Shown here in pieces: positions 1-8,642 of a DNA stretch of 64,000 nt (its first letter is position 1; each line of letters starts with the position of its first letter). Origin of the DNA: Chitinophagaceae bacterium DXS (GTDB taxonomy: Bacteria; Bacteroidota; Bacteroidia; Chitinophagales; Chitinophagaceae); assembly GCA_030345135.1 (NCBI GenBank), contig CP128386.1, positions 1,448,621 to 1,512,620 on the forward strand, in the 5' to 3' direction. The notes beneath the pieces are model-generated. The model saw only the letters and a list, made by a program, of their open reading frames with translations. It was not told the DNA's origin and did not search any database. Both the position numbers and the translations under genes were made by a program.

Positions 1-693
1 TTGGAGATCATTGATCTTGAGTGGGCAGGTCAGCTGGCTAAAAAGCACAACCTTATTTTGAATGTGGACAATTGCTTTGCAACTCCGTTGTTACAAAGGC
101 CAATTGAATACGGTGCTAATTTGTCTGTGCATTCAGCGACAAAATGGATAGACGGACAAGGACGCGTATTAGGTGGAGTTGTTGTTGGTGATGCTGCATT
201 GATAAGGGAAATTTACCTGTTCTGCAGAAATACAGGACCGTCGTTGTCTCCATTTAATGCATGGGTCTTAAGCAAAAGCCTGGAGACATTGGATGTGCGC
301 TTGCAAAGACATTGTGAGAATGCCCTGAAAGTGGCACAGGTACTGGAAGAGCATCCCAATGTTTCCTGGGTAAAATATCCCTTCCTGCCAAGCCATCCTC
401 AATATGAAATAGCAAAAAAACAAATGAAAGCCGGCGGTGGCATTGTATGTTTTGAAATAAAAGGCGGACTGGAAGCAGGCAAGAAATTCCTGAACTCATT
501 GAAGATGTTATCAATGACGGCAAATCTTGGAGATTCAAGAAGTATTGCTTCTCACCCTGCAAGTACAACGCACTCCAAATTAAGTGAAGAAGAAAGATTA
601 TCAGTGGGCATAACTCCGGGATTGATCAGGGTTTCTGTAGGGCTGGAATATGTTGATGACATTATTAAGGATATTGTGCAGGCGTTGGGATGA
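1..693 (+). CDS. metZ: O-succinylhomoserine sulfhydrylase (MetZ-type), 3' part
   Basis: PLP-dependent enzyme of the Cys/Met metabolism family, making homocysteine or a related thioether from activated homoserine in methionine synthesis. Only the C-terminal 230 residues lie in the window; a complete family member has about 390, so the start is to the left. The PLP-lysine motif SATKW followed by IDGQGRVLGG (about residues 45-60 of the visible part) is the MetZ form, while O-acetylhomoserine enzymes usually show a different stretch after the lysine. The downstream block with SIASHPASTTHSKL is the family's substrate-carboxylate region and looks intact. A hairpin terminator follows about 100 bp after the stop. 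Cystathionine gamma-synthase or gamma-lyase remains possible because the N-terminal half is missing. Confidence 0.85.
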   Translation: MEIIDLEWAGQLAKKHNLILNVDNCFATPLLQRPIEYGANLSVHSATKWIDGQGRVLGGVVVGDAALIREIYLFCRNTGPSLSPFNAWVLSKSLETLDVRLQRHCENALKVAQVLEEHPNVSWVKYPFLPSHPQYEIAKKQMKAGGGIVCFEIKGGLEAGKKFLNSLKMLSMTANLGDSRSIASHPASTTHSKLSEEERLSVGITPGLIRVSVGLEYVDDIIKDIVQALG

Positions 694-704
694 GGAAAGT
701 GAAT

Positions 705-825
705 GGTGAATAGTCAATAGTGAAAGGTGCGAGTTGCGAAGTAATTTGTGACAACAAAATTGTGCAACTGTTCTATCAAATAAAAAAGATAAAAAGCGGA
801 AGTAGTCATTTTACTTCCGCTTTTT
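705..825. repeat. Direct repeat copy A flanking the YefM/YoeB cassette
   Basis: About 120 bp, starting at a 'gaatagtcaatagtgaaa' stretch and ending in a terminator hairpin. It recurs at 1556-1672 with roughly 85% identity by eye, including the unique-looking block 'gtgacaacaaaa.tgtgcaactgttct'. Together the copies bracket the toxin-antitoxin genes. Confidence 0.8.
791..825 (+). terminator. Terminator after metZ
   Basis: Arms 791-804 and 812-825 pair perfectly (aaaaagcggaagta with its complement) around a 7 nt loop. A-rich on one side and T-rich on the other, so it could work in both directions. Confidence 0.8.
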
Positions 826-896
826 GTTTTGTAAGAGTTGATTTTTATTGAAAGATGATTTTCGACAATAAATCGTATTGATGAGTTTTTTTTATT

Positions 897-975
897 TGTA
901 CATATGCACCTATCAACGTTATTGGAATTGTTGTACAATTATTTGTACAATATGGTGTGGAAATTGCTATTTTTG
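897..975 (+). promoter_or_regulatory. Promoter and YefM/YoeB operator
   Basis: Two TTGTACAA palindromes at 931-938 and 943-950 lie exactly 12 bp apart, and a third TGTACA core is at 897-902. The pair overlaps a TTTG -33 box (942-945); a TATTTTTG -7 box follows at 968-975 with a 22 bp spacer. TGTACA cores with 12 bp centre spacing are the known operator geometry of E. coli yefM-yoeB, so autorepression by the antitoxin complex is the natural reading. Confidence 0.75.
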
Positions 976-990
976 TAAAAAAGAAGTTTG

Positions 991-1245
991 ATGGAAATTA
1001 CGACCTATTCGTCTTTCAGACAGCACCTCAAGGAATATCTTGATAAAATCTTTACTAATCATTCGGCCCTTTTTGTTACAAGAACAAAAGGCGAAGATGT
1101 CGTGGTGATGTCGAAACAAGATTATGATAGTATTATGGAAACTTTTTATTTACTGCGAAGTCCTAAAAATGCAGCCCGGATTTTGAGTGCGCTTGAAGAA
1201 TATAACAAAGGCAAAGGAAAAGAACAGAAACTAATAGAAGAATGA
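991..1245 (+). CDS. yefM: Antitoxin, YefM/Phd family
   Basis: Small antitoxin of 84 residues. The N-terminal half (MEITTYSSFRQHLKEYLDKI, then VTRTKGEDVVVMSKQDYDSI) is the Phd/YefM DNA-binding fold; the C-terminal part with LRSPKNAARIL and a charged tail is the usual toxin-binding segment. It would neutralise the YoeB toxin and repress its own promoter with the toxin as co-repressor. I chose the ATG at 991 over a TTG three bases upstream because ATG directly follows the AAGAAG purine stretch and gives the usual N-terminus. The stop overlaps the toxin start (ATGA), so the two genes are translationally coupled. Confidence 0.92.
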   Translation: MEITTYSSFRQHLKEYLDKIFTNHSALFVTRTKGEDVVVMSKQDYDSIMETFYLLRSPKNAARILSALEEYNKGKGKEQKLIEE

Positions 1246-1496
1246 AAGTGATCTTTATTAACGAAGCCTGGGAGGATTATTTGTATTGGCAGAAAACTGA
1301 TAAAAATGTTTTGAAGAAAATAAATACGCTCATTAAAGAATCTTTTAAATCGCCCCACACTGGAGTTGGCAAACCGGAACCACTTAAATATGATTTGGCA
1401 GGCTGGTGGAGCAGACGAATAGATATTGAGCATAGGCTTGTGTATAAAGTTGAGGCAGGCGCCATTATAATCCTTCAATGCCGCTATCATTACTAA
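1242..1496 (+). CDS. yoeB: Toxin, YoeB/Txe family mRNA interferase
   Basis: Ribosome-dependent mRNA endonuclease of the RelE superfamily, 84 residues, the same length as E. coli YoeB. The catalytic residues fall at the same numbers as in E. coli YoeB: Glu46 (KPEPLK), Arg65 (EHRLVY), and His83-Tyr84 at the very C-terminus (CRYHY). The characteristic GWWSRRI block is present at about 54-60. It overlaps the antitoxin gene by 4 bp. All key residues are intact, so the toxin looks active and must be held by its antitoxin. Confidence 0.93.
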   Translation: MKVIFINEAWEDYLYWQKTDKNVLKKINTLIKESFKSPHTGVGKPEPLKYDLAGWWSRRIDIEHRLVYKVEAGAIIILQCRYHY

Positions 1497-1555
1497 GTCA
1501 GAATAGATAACACTGCGGCACTTTGTCTTTTCACAATTCATTACTAGTTTAACAG

Positions 1556-1672
1556 AGAATGGTCAATAATGAAATGTGCGAATTGCGGAATTTTTGTGAC
1601 AACAAAACTGTGCAACTGTTCTTTCAAATAAGATAAAAAAAGCGGAAGTAAGAATGATTACTTCCGCTTTTT
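1556..1672. repeat. Direct repeat copy B flanking the YefM/YoeB cassette
   Basis: Second copy of the 705-825 sequence, ending in the same kind of hairpin. Just beyond it, 1727-1743 is the exact reverse complement of 714-730 (17 bp), so the cassette also has inverted repeats at its outer edges. Confidence 0.78.
1637..1672. terminator. Bidirectional terminator between yoeB and fmt
   Basis: Perfect 15 bp stem (1637-1651 with 1658-1672), loop gaatga, A-run before and T-run after. It lies between two convergent genes and can serve both. Confidence 0.82.
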
Positions 1673-1760
1673 CATTTATAAGATCTTGTTCTATTAATTA
1701 CGTGGCGTGAGTAAAATTACGCTGCTGCACCTTTCACTATTGATTATTCACTTTTCACCA

Positions 1761-2696
1761 TTAAGAGAATCGATGCCCCCTCAAAAAATCTTCAACCTTC
1801 ATTCTTTTTTTGCCTTCAAGCTGAAGCTCTGTAATGTGAATAAAGCCATCGCTGCAGGCAAACTTTAAATAGGATTTTTGGTCAGTATGGAAAGAGCCCG
1901 GCTCAAAACTGTGATTTGTAATTTCTCTTTTGCCGCGATAAAGTTTTAGCATCTTTTCATTCAGATAAGTGAAGGCGCCGGGGAATGGTGAAAGACCGCG
2001 AATGAGATTGTGAACTTCGTCTACACTTTTACTCCAATCAACTTTGCAGGTTTCGGTAAATATTTTTGGCGCATGACGAAGTTCCGATTCGGGGAAGGAT
2101 GACTGGCTTACTTCCTGCAACGTTCCTTCTGAAAGTTGCTGCAATGTTTTTACAAGTAGCCGCGCGCCGACCATCATCATTTCATCATGTAATTCGCCGG
2201 CGGTTTCGTCTTCACTGATGTCAATTGTGTCCTGTAATAATATATTCCCGGTATCTATGGCATGTTGCAATTTAAAAGTGGTGACGCCTGTTTGCTTTTC
2301 TCCGTTGATGATTGCCCAATTGATGGGGGCAGCTCCTCTGTATTGGGGAAGTAGCGAACCATGTACGTTGATGGTGCCTGATGGTGGCATGTTCCATACA
2401 ATTTCCGGAAGCATGCGAAATGCTACCACAATTTGAACATCTGCGTTCAACGATTTGAGTGATTCAATAAACTCAGGATTTTTCAGTTTCTCAGGTTGCA
2501 AAATATTCAGACCTTTTTCAACGGCATATTTTTTCACAGCACTTTCATTCATTTTCATGCCACGTCCTGCGGGTTTATCAGGTGCGGTAATAACGCCAAC
2601 AATATTTCCACCTGCTTCAACCAGCGCATTCAGCGAAGCCACAGCAAAATCGGGCGTACCCATAAAAACAATCCTGAGATCTTTAAAATTCTTCAT
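1761..2696 (-). CDS. fmt: Methionyl-tRNA formyltransferase
   Basis: Transfers a formyl group from 10-formyltetrahydrofolate to the initiator Met-tRNA. At 311 residues it has the normal family length. The start of the Rossmann-like domain reads RIVFMGTPDFAV (about 8-19). The catalytic region GTINVHGSLLPQYRGAAP (about 107-124) carries the Asn, His and Asp/loop context of the formyltransferase site, followed by TGVTTFKL. The C-terminal OB-fold domain runs from about residue 205 (KVDWSKS, LIRGLSPFPGAF). Usually fmt sits near def or priA; here its neighbours are a toxin-antitoxin cassette and a cell-wall hydrolase. Confidence 0.95.
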   Translation of the reverse strand: MKNFKDLRIVFMGTPDFAVASLNALVEAGGNIVGVITAPDKPAGRGMKMNESAVKKYAVEKGLNILQPEKLKNPEFIESLKSLNADVQIVVAFRMLPEIVWNMPPSGTINVHGSLLPQYRGAAPINWAIINGEKQTGVTTFKLQHAIDTGNILLQDTIDISEDETAGELHDEMMMVGARLLVKTLQQLSEGTLQEVSQSSFPESELRHAPKIFTETCKVDWSKSVDEVHNLIRGLSPFPGAFTYLNEKMLKLYRGKREITNHSFEPGSFHTDQKSYLKFACSDGFIHITELQLEGKKRMKVEDFLRGHRFS

Positions 2697-2797
2697 CGCA
2701 ACAACTTTAGCTTATAAAACGCGAATATCTGCATATTTAGCAACCTGCCTGCCAATACCGCCCTCAATTTTACAATCACACGAAAATTAAATAAACA

Positions 2798-2915
2798 CTT
2801 CATTCACACATCCGCACATTCACACATCCGGACATTCACACATCTGCACATTCACACATCTGCACATTTGCACATCCGCACATTTGCATATTCGCACATC
2901 CGCACATTCGCCCAT
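2798..2915. repeat. Heptamer-type repeat tract (CACATCCGCACATT words)
   Basis: About 118 bp made of variants of the 7 nt words cacattc, gcacatt, cacatcc and cacatct. It ends only a few bases before the stop codon of the next minus-strand gene. Related words in the opposite orientation occur at 41150-41186. Confidence 0.8.
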
Positions 2916-4175
2916 TTACTCATACAACAAATACTTTCTTCTTATTTTTTTAAATGCATCCAGTGCCGGCTGCCAGCTCTCGCGAATTTCTTCCTCTGAT
3001 CTGCCTTCTGTTATTTGCTGCATAAGTGTGCTATTCCCTGCAAGTTTGTTGAAAAAATAATCTTCAGGTCTGCCCGATTTTGGTTTTATGAAGAATGAGT
3101 CTTTTGCCGGAAATTGTTTATATGCATTCAGCAACCAACGGAGCTGTATTTGTGTAGGAAATGCCTCTTTTGTTTCAAAGAGATTCCACCCATAGCAACG
3201 CTTGTCTTTCAATTTCGGATCTTTTGCACCAGCAGTGCTTTCCGGAGTAAATGCATACAGGAAATTTGGCAAAGACGGGTGACCAAATATTTGAAAAGGA
3301 TGAGGTGTGCCTCTGCCCTCGCTTAGTACTGTACCTTCAAAAAAACAGGTGGACGGATACCAGTAAACGGAACCCATCTCAGCCAAATTGGGAGAAGGTT
3401 GTACCGGCAATTCATATTTTTTTGCATGTGTATAGTTCTTGCATTTGATCACCGTTAGTTTGAAATCCGGCCTTTCCTGTTCAAAGCCCAGTGCTTCACC
3501 CAGGGTAATACGCTTATCCTGCTTGCGGATAAATTTCCAGTCGAGCCATTGTTCTCCAAGTAACATTTTAGCATATTCGCCAATGGTCATGCCATAAACT
3601 ACGGGAACTGGTTGCATTCCGACAAAGCTTTTATAGGTGGGCTCAAGCACAGGACCATCTACATAAAAGCTGTTGGGGTTGGGCCTGTCAAGAACAATAA
3701 GCGGCTTGTTATTCGAAATAGCACTTTCTATCAAACCCTGCAGGGATGAGATATAGGTATAGAACCGCACACCAACGTCCTGTATGTCAAACAGCAATAT
3801 GTCTACATCTATGAGATCCTGTGGAGTTGGTTTTGTTTTGCTTCCATATAGGGAAATTACAGTAATGCCTGTCGCCTCATCCTTATATGTGTCCACTTTT
3901 TCTCCTGCATCTGCTGTACCGCGAAAGCCATGTTCAGGACCGAATATCCTGGTTATTGTAATACCCAGTCTTGTAAGCGTATCGATGAGATGTGTCTGAT
4001 TAATCATCGATGTCTGATTAGCAAAAACACCAATGCGCTTACCTTTTAATAATGGAATGTATTCACTTGTTTGAAAGGCTCCGGGTAATATGGCAGTGGC
4101 CCTGGATGTTCGCGGCTGAGAAAAGGCAGCACATCCTATTAGAAACATTGCCATGCATAACATCAACTGTTTCAT
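2916..4175 (-). CDS. NamZ-type exo-beta-N-acetylmuramidase lipoprotein (DUF1343)
   Basis: 419-residue secreted protein of the DUF1343 family, whose characterised member NamZ removes MurNAc from the non-reducing end of peptidoglycan chains. A short signal ends in the lipobox LIGC with Cys15, so it should be a lipoprotein facing the periplasm or cell surface. The conserved motif EHGFRG is at 81-86, then DILLFDIQDVGVRFYTY and VLDRPNPN. In this role it would recycle cell-wall sugars of self or prey. Function comes from family membership; I have not placed the catalytic residues with certainty. It is transcribed away from the FKBP gene. Confidence 0.85.
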   Translation of the reverse strand: MKQLMLCMAMFLIGCAAFSQPRTSRATAILPGAFQTSEYIPLLKGKRIGVFANQTSMINQTHLIDTLTRLGITITRIFGPEHGFRGTADAGEKVDTYKDEATGITVISLYGSKTKPTPQDLIDVDILLFDIQDVGVRFYTYISSLQGLIESAISNNKPLIVLDRPNPNSFYVDGPVLEPTYKSFVGMQPVPVVYGMTIGEYAKMLLGEQWLDWKFIRKQDKRITLGEALGFEQERPDFKLTVIKCKNYTHAKKYELPVQPSPNLAEMGSVYWYPSTCFFEGTVLSEGRGTPHPFQIFGHPSLPNFLYAFTPESTAGAKDPKLKDKRCYGWNLFETKEAFPTQIQLRWLLNAYKQFPAKDSFFIKPKSGRPEDYFFNKLAGNSTLMQQITEGRSEEEIRESWQPALDAFKKIRRKYLLYE

Positions 4176-4394
4176 GCAGATTATTTACCTGCTAATGTAT
4201 AAACGTTTATGATTATTGCCCATTTTCTTTTAAGGTGCCACAGAGTTCGGTCCTCAATGATTTGTAGACGGCAAATGAGGTTAAAAGAGTTATGTATTTT
4301 CCGATTATACTCTTACCTTTCCGCCGGATTTCAGTTTATGCCGTTGTTGCAATTAATGATGGGCTGATTTCCGAAAATCAACCAAAATGTATTT

Positions 4395-4850
4395 ATGCAA
4401 CAAGTAAAACAAGGTGACAAAGTTAGAGTGCATTATCACGGAAAGTTAACCGACGGAACTACTTTTGACAGCAGTGAAGGTCGTGAGCCACTTGAGTTTG
4501 AAGTGGGAAGTGGGATGGTAATTCCGGGATTTGACAATGGTGTTTTAGGTATGAGTGTTGGTGATAAGAGAACTGTTGAAATTCCTGCTGAAGAAGCTTA
4601 TGGTCCAAGAAATGACCAATATATCACCGAGTTTCCAAAAGACCGTTTCCCTGAAGATATGACACCTGAAGTTGGCATGCAACTGGCTATGAGCGATGGT
4701 CAGGGTCAACAGATCCCTGTTGTAATTACTGAAGTGCTGGAAGATGTTGTTGTGCTTGATGCCAATCATCCGTTGGCAGGTGAAGATCTTGTTTTTGATA
4801 TTGAGCTTGTTGAAATAGTTGGAGGAAGCCCACTGATCATCATGCCGTAA
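4395..4850 (+). CDS. FKBP-type peptidyl-prolyl isomerase, SlyD-like
   Basis: 151 residues. Residues 1-70 and 120-151 form the FKBP domain ([44 protein letters not shown]), and the middle holds the insert-in-flap chaperone domain ending in [20 protein letters not shown], the SlyD signature. No signal peptide is visible, so it is cytoplasmic. Unlike E. coli SlyD it has no His/Cys-rich metal-binding tail; it ends in a hydrophobic stretch. It would act as a prolyl isomerase and holdase chaperone. A clear terminator follows. Confidence 0.9.
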   Translation: MQQVKQGDKVRVHYHGKLTDGTTFDSSEGREPLEFEVGSGMVIPGFDNGVLGMSVGDKRTVEIPAEEAYGPRNDQYITEFPKDRFPEDMTPEVGMQLAMSDGQGQQIPVVITEVLEDVVVLDANHPLAGEDLVFDIELVEIVGGSPLIIMP

Positions 4851-4872
4851 TAAGCAATAAATTTATTGAGAG

Positions 4873-4908
4873 AAGCTCTGCAGATCCCCGGATTTGCGGA
4901 GCTTTTTA
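4873..4908 (+). terminator. Terminator after the FKBP gene
   Basis: Arms aagctctgca (4873-4882) and tgcggagctt (4895-4904) pair with one G-T, followed by a T-run. Confidence 0.82.
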
Positions 4909-5030
4909 TTAATGGACGGTTGAAAATTGACAACTGTAAATGTTTGAAAAAATATTCAGGCTGGTCATTTTTGATTTTTGACTTTTGGTTTTTGACTTTT
5001 AATTTGTGTTGCCAAAAAATATTGACCGAT

Positions 5031-6269
5031 ATGGATAATTATGCTTTTACTGTTGCAGAGAGATTTATGCGTTACGTTCAGATAGATACTCAAAGTGATG
5101 TTGATTCAGCATCATTCCCCACAACTCAGAAGCAAAAGCAATTGAGTAACCTTTTGGCGCAGGAGCTTAAGGAGATGGGAATACGTGATGCTGAAGCAGA
5201 TGAATTTGGTTATGTGTATGCAACAATACCAGCAACAATTTCCGAAAAAAGGCCGGTGGTGTGTTTTTGCGCGCATGTAGATACAGCTCCTGATTGTAGT
5301 GGTACCAATGTAAAGCCCATACTCCACAAAAAATTTGAAGGCAAAGACATTGTTCTGCCTGATGATGGTACGCAGGTTTTATCAGTTAACGAATATCCCT
5401 ATCTGGAAAAACATATCGGAAGCGACATTATAACGGCCAGCGGATTGACGTTGCTTGGTGCAGACGATAAAAGCGGGGTTGCTATTATAATGGATATGGC
5501 TCATTATCTTCTTACACATAAAGAAGTAAAACACGGTGAAATAAAAATTCTTTTTACACCGGACGAAGAAGTGGGTAAAGGAACCGCGAAAGTGAACCTG
5601 GCAAAGCTGGGTGCAGATTTTGCTTTTACGTTAGATGGCGGGGAAGCCGGTACATTTGAAGATGAAACATTTAGTGCGAATGCCGTTCGTATAACAATTA
5701 ACGGTGTTATTGCTCATCCTGGTTATGCTAAAGATAAACTGGTGAATGCTATTAAAATTGCCGGAGATATTCTTGCTATGCTGCCAAAGCATTCGTTCAG
5801 TCCGGAAACAACAAGCGGCAGGGAAGGCTTCGTGCATCCTGTTGGTATAAACGGTATCGCTGAACAGGCTACACTTGATTTTATTATCCGTGATTTCGAA
5901 ACTTCGAATCTTGCCAAATACGAATTGCGGCTAAAAGCTATTGTTGAAGAAGTTTTGCAACAATATCCAAAAGCAACTTTCGAATTTGATGTTACAGAAC
6001 AATATCGCAACATGAAAGAGGTGTTGGCTGAGCATCCTGACATAGCCCGGATGGCTGAAGAAGCATATAAAAGATCAGGACTGGAATTTGTGAAAGAGCC
6101 TATACGCGGTGGTACTGATGGCAGCAGGCTGAGCTTCATGGGTTTGCCATGCCCCAATATTTTTACGGGTATGCAGGCTATTCACAGCCGTAAAGAGTGG
6201 ATAGGCGTTAAGGATATGTACAAGGCAGTTGAAGTTTTAGTAAATTTGGCGCAGGTAATCGCAGAATAA
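5031..6269 (+). CDS. pepT: Peptidase T (tripeptide aminopeptidase)
   Basis: 412-residue M20 metallopeptidase that removes N-terminal residues from tripeptides in the cytoplasm. Zinc-binding and catalytic residues are visible: His82 and Asp84 (AHVDTAPD), Asp145 (GADDKSG), Glu179-Glu180 (PDEEVGKG), Asp202 (LDGG) and a C-terminal His in AIHSRKEW. The length matches E. coli PepT (408). I chose the ATG at 5031 because the peptide before it is low-complexity and the family starts here. The 130 bp before the start hold the words 'tttttgacttttgg', related to the element found inside cusA. Confidence 0.94.
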   Translation: MDNYAFTVAERFMRYVQIDTQSDVDSASFPTTQKQKQLSNLLAQELKEMGIRDAEADEFGYVYATIPATISEKRPVVCFCAHVDTAPDCSGTNVKPILHKKFEGKDIVLPDDGTQVLSVNEYPYLEKHIGSDIITASGLTLLGADDKSGVAIIMDMAHYLLTHKEVKHGEIKILFTPDEEVGKGTAKVNLAKLGADFAFTLDGGEAGTFEDETFSANAVRITINGVIAHPGYAKDKLVNAIKIAGDILAMLPKHSFSPETTSGREGFVHPVGINGIAEQATLDFIIRDFETSNLAKYELRLKAIVEEVLQQYPKATFEFDVTEQYRNMKEVLAEHPDIARMAEEAYKRSGLEFVKEPIRGGTDGSRLSFMGLPCPNIFTGMQAIHSRKEWIGVKDMYKAVEVLVNLAQVIAE

Positions 6270-6511
6270 CGTTGTAATCATATAATTGTTGAGGGTTTTA
6301 CCGAAAAAAAATCATAACATCTTGCATGAGTGAACGAATTGATTTATTTTTAAGACCACTTATACTTCATTTCTCCAATATCCCTCTCAACGATTGCATG
6401 CACGAAAAGAACATTAATCTTGGTGGTTTATGAATGTTACGGAGATAAAAAAGATATTTAATTGTATTTGAAACGTGGATTTCAGGTGCAAACCATTAAA
6501 CCTAGCTGTGC

Positions 6512-7228
6512 ATGAGTTTTTTAAAAAAATTATTCGGGCAAAAAGAGTCGCTGGAATCAAAGTTGCCGACCAATTTGCCTCCTGCTACATCCGTACAACA
6601 ATTACTGGAAACGTATGGCGGAATAGTATTGGAAAAGCAGCGGAACTTTGAGGATCTTATCGGTGACAGGTCATGGCAATTTGAGATGGCCACAGGAGAA
6701 ATTACATTCGGAGAAGATCTGCACTTCCCTGTTCAGATCCTTGGCACATGGTCGTCAGGTACCTGGCTGGCTGCATGGGCCAATGATAAATCCGGCATTC
6801 CCGCCTCTTTGTTGGAACAAACTTTTCTGTTGAAAAAATATGGAGAAGAGAATGATATTGATCTTCTTCGGATCTCAACATTTGAAGGTGACAAAAATGA
6901 AGGGCTGATCATTTCAATGATCGCTTCAGGACTGTTTGGATCTGGCTGTTATTATGCTGCGGATTATGGCGATGGAATTATGTTTGTTACAATCGATGCA
7001 AAATATCTGTTACCTGCAAATTCCGGAAGTCATCAAAAAGCCTTCGCATCATTTTCGCAACTTATTTCACTGTTCGATGTAAATCACCGAGCAGCCTTTA
7101 GAAATTACCTCAAGGCAAAAGGCTACGACGTTACAGAAGAAGGTTCTGTTGTTTATGGCATGAAGGACAGTCTTGCTATAATCGGCGACTTTGATGAGGC
7201 TGACAGGCTGGTTAATTTGAAAGGATGA
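6512..7228 (+). CDS. DUF6882 family protein
   Basis: 238-residue soluble protein without signal peptide. The centre resembles DUF6882 proteins: a W-x-F-E segment, GEITFGED, FPVQILGTWSSGTWLAAWAN and an S-x-IP-x-xLL helix (about 55-110). The N-terminal 20 residues are basic. No catalytic residues or partners are recognisable and the function is unknown. It stands alone between two non-coding stretches. Family assignment is from memory of the conserved Trp/Asn pattern. Confidence 0.6.
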   Translation: MSFLKKLFGQKESLESKLPTNLPPATSVQQLLETYGGIVLEKQRNFEDLIGDRSWQFEMATGEITFGEDLHFPVQILGTWSSGTWLAAWANDKSGIPASLLEQTFLLKKYGEENDIDLLRISTFEGDKNEGLIISMIASGLFGSGCYYAADYGDGIMFVTIDAKYLLPANSGSHQKAFASFSQLISLFDVNHRAAFRNYLKAKGYDVTEEGSVVYGMKDSLAIIGDFDEADRLVNLKG

Positions 7229-7527
7229 GCGGATGTACGGTGTTAGATGTAAGATGTACGATGTGTGATTTAAGTACGAAGTACGATTTACGAAGTACGG
7301 AGGTGCAGCATCGTGAGAGAATGTGGGACGTTAGATATATGGTGTACGATGTTAAAGTATGACGTGCGATTTACAAAGTTTAACAAAGCCATACCTCACA
7401 CCTTACGCCTCACGCTTGATCCTGATGCCTGAAACCTTACACCTGATAGCTGACTGCCGATAGCAAAAACCGCTCTTTCTTCTTTCCCTAAAAGTATTTA
7501 CTTTCAGGGCCGTTTAAAATAACTGCC
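7229..7527. repeat. Intergenic word-repeat region
   Basis: About 300 bp without a gene. The left part is made of variants of gatgtacg, gtacgaag and gatgtaag; the right part (about 7388-7460) of variants of cctcacacc, ccttacgcc and cctgatgcc. Both word types recur elsewhere (27313-27450, 43819-44024). No protein, RNA gene or clear terminator seen. Confidence 0.7.
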
Positions 7528-8526
7528 ATGAAAGAAAAAATAAGATGGGGGATATTAGGTCCGGGCCGTATTGCAAGGAAGTTTGCAAGTGATTTAAAGT
7601 TAGTAGAAGATGCAGAACTTGTTGCTGTTGGCTCGCGCTCTCTAAGCTCAGCAGAAGCTTTTGCTAAAGATTTTCCCGTACAATATATCCATGACAGTTA
7701 CGAAGGCCTCGTAAAAAATGATGATGTGGACGTGATCTATATAGCCACGCCGCACAGTTTTCATTACGAGAATACCTTGCTTTGCCTTAACTATAATAAG
7801 GCTGTCCTTTGCGAAAAGCCATTCGCAATTAATAGCAGACAGGCCAGGGAAATGATCGCGTTGGCTAAAGAAAAGAAGGTATTTCTGATGGAAGCGATGT
7901 GGTCGAAATTTCTGCCTCATTTCAATAAAGTGCGCGAAATGATCGCTAATGGCGAGCTCGGCGAAGTAAAAAGTTTTCACTCAAATTTTGGTTTTAAGCC
8001 CGTTGAACCTATAGCGCCCAGGATCTTCGATCCGGCATTAGGCGGTGGAACTATTTTGGATATTGGTATCTACAACATATTTTGGGCGATGAGTATGCTG
8101 GGTGAGCCACAAAGCGTTTCTGCTACCGTTTCGCCGAATGCTACAGGAGTTGACGAGCAATGCGCTGTGTTATTTACTTATAAGAATGGTGCAATGGCTC
8201 AGTTGTATTCAACATTCACGAGTAACCTGGCCACCGATGCTGATATATGTGGCGACAAAGGACGTATCAGGTTGACTACAAGATTCTACGAGCCTTCCGC
8301 TACCATTGAATATTATCCACAGCATGTAGACAGTAAACAGATAGTTGAAGTGGATAAGGAGCCTGGTTTTGGCTATCAATATGAAGCCCGCCATGTAAAC
8401 GAATGTCTGAAAAAGGGTCTTACCGAAAGTCCAATTATGTCATTCGATGATACGCTTAAGTTGATGGAAATGCTGGACAAGGTCAGAAGTTTAGGAGGCG
8501 TAAAATATCCTGAAGACGACGTTTAA
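7528..8526 (+). CDS. Gfo/Idh/MocA family oxidoreductase
   Basis: NAD(P)-dependent sugar or diol dehydrogenase family member, 332 residues. The N-terminal Rossmann fold has WGILGPGRIARKFASDL (about 6-22) and the family's EKP motif is in AVLCEKPFAINSRQA (about 95). The C-terminal alpha/beta domain contains GGGTILDIGIYNI, the conserved Asp-Gly-Tyr region. The overall pattern is closest to dihydrodiol dehydrogenase-like members, but the substrate cannot be told. No signal peptide, so probably cytoplasmic. It stands alone ahead of the first Sus locus. Confidence 0.85.
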   Translation: MKEKIRWGILGPGRIARKFASDLKLVEDAELVAVGSRSLSSAEAFAKDFPVQYIHDSYEGLVKNDDVDVIYIATPHSFHYENTLLCLNYNKAVLCEKPFAINSRQAREMIALAKEKKVFLMEAMWSKFLPHFNKVREMIANGELGEVKSFHSNFGFKPVEPIAPRIFDPALGGGTILDIGIYNIFWAMSMLGEPQSVSATVSPNATGVDEQCAVLFTYKNGAMAQLYSTFTSNLATDADICGDKGRIRLTTRFYEPSATIEYYPQHVDSKQIVEVDKEPGFGYQYEARHVNECLKKGLTESPIMSFDDTLKLMEMLDKVRSLGGVKYPEDDV

Positions 8527-8590
8527 AACAGTTAGTCAATTCGCCTTTTGCTGAAAATTTTAAAAAGTTAATCGAAAATTCACAGTTTCG

Positions 8591-8619
8591 TTGCTGTAAT
8601 ATCAGTTTTGCTATATTTA
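8591..8619 (+). promoter_or_regulatory. Candidate promoter for the first ECF sigma gene
   Basis: TTG at 8591-8593, 18 bp spacer, TATATTTA at 8612-8619, a fair match to the Bacteroidota consensus, 24 bp before the start codon. Confidence 0.45.
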
Positions 8620-8642
8620 CTTTTCTAAATGCCAAACTAATA

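Noticed and set aside
2798-2915. Regular repeats that at first look like a CRISPR array
   Set aside because: Period is 7 or 14 bp with no unique spacers and no cas genes nearby; it is a low-complexity word repeat.
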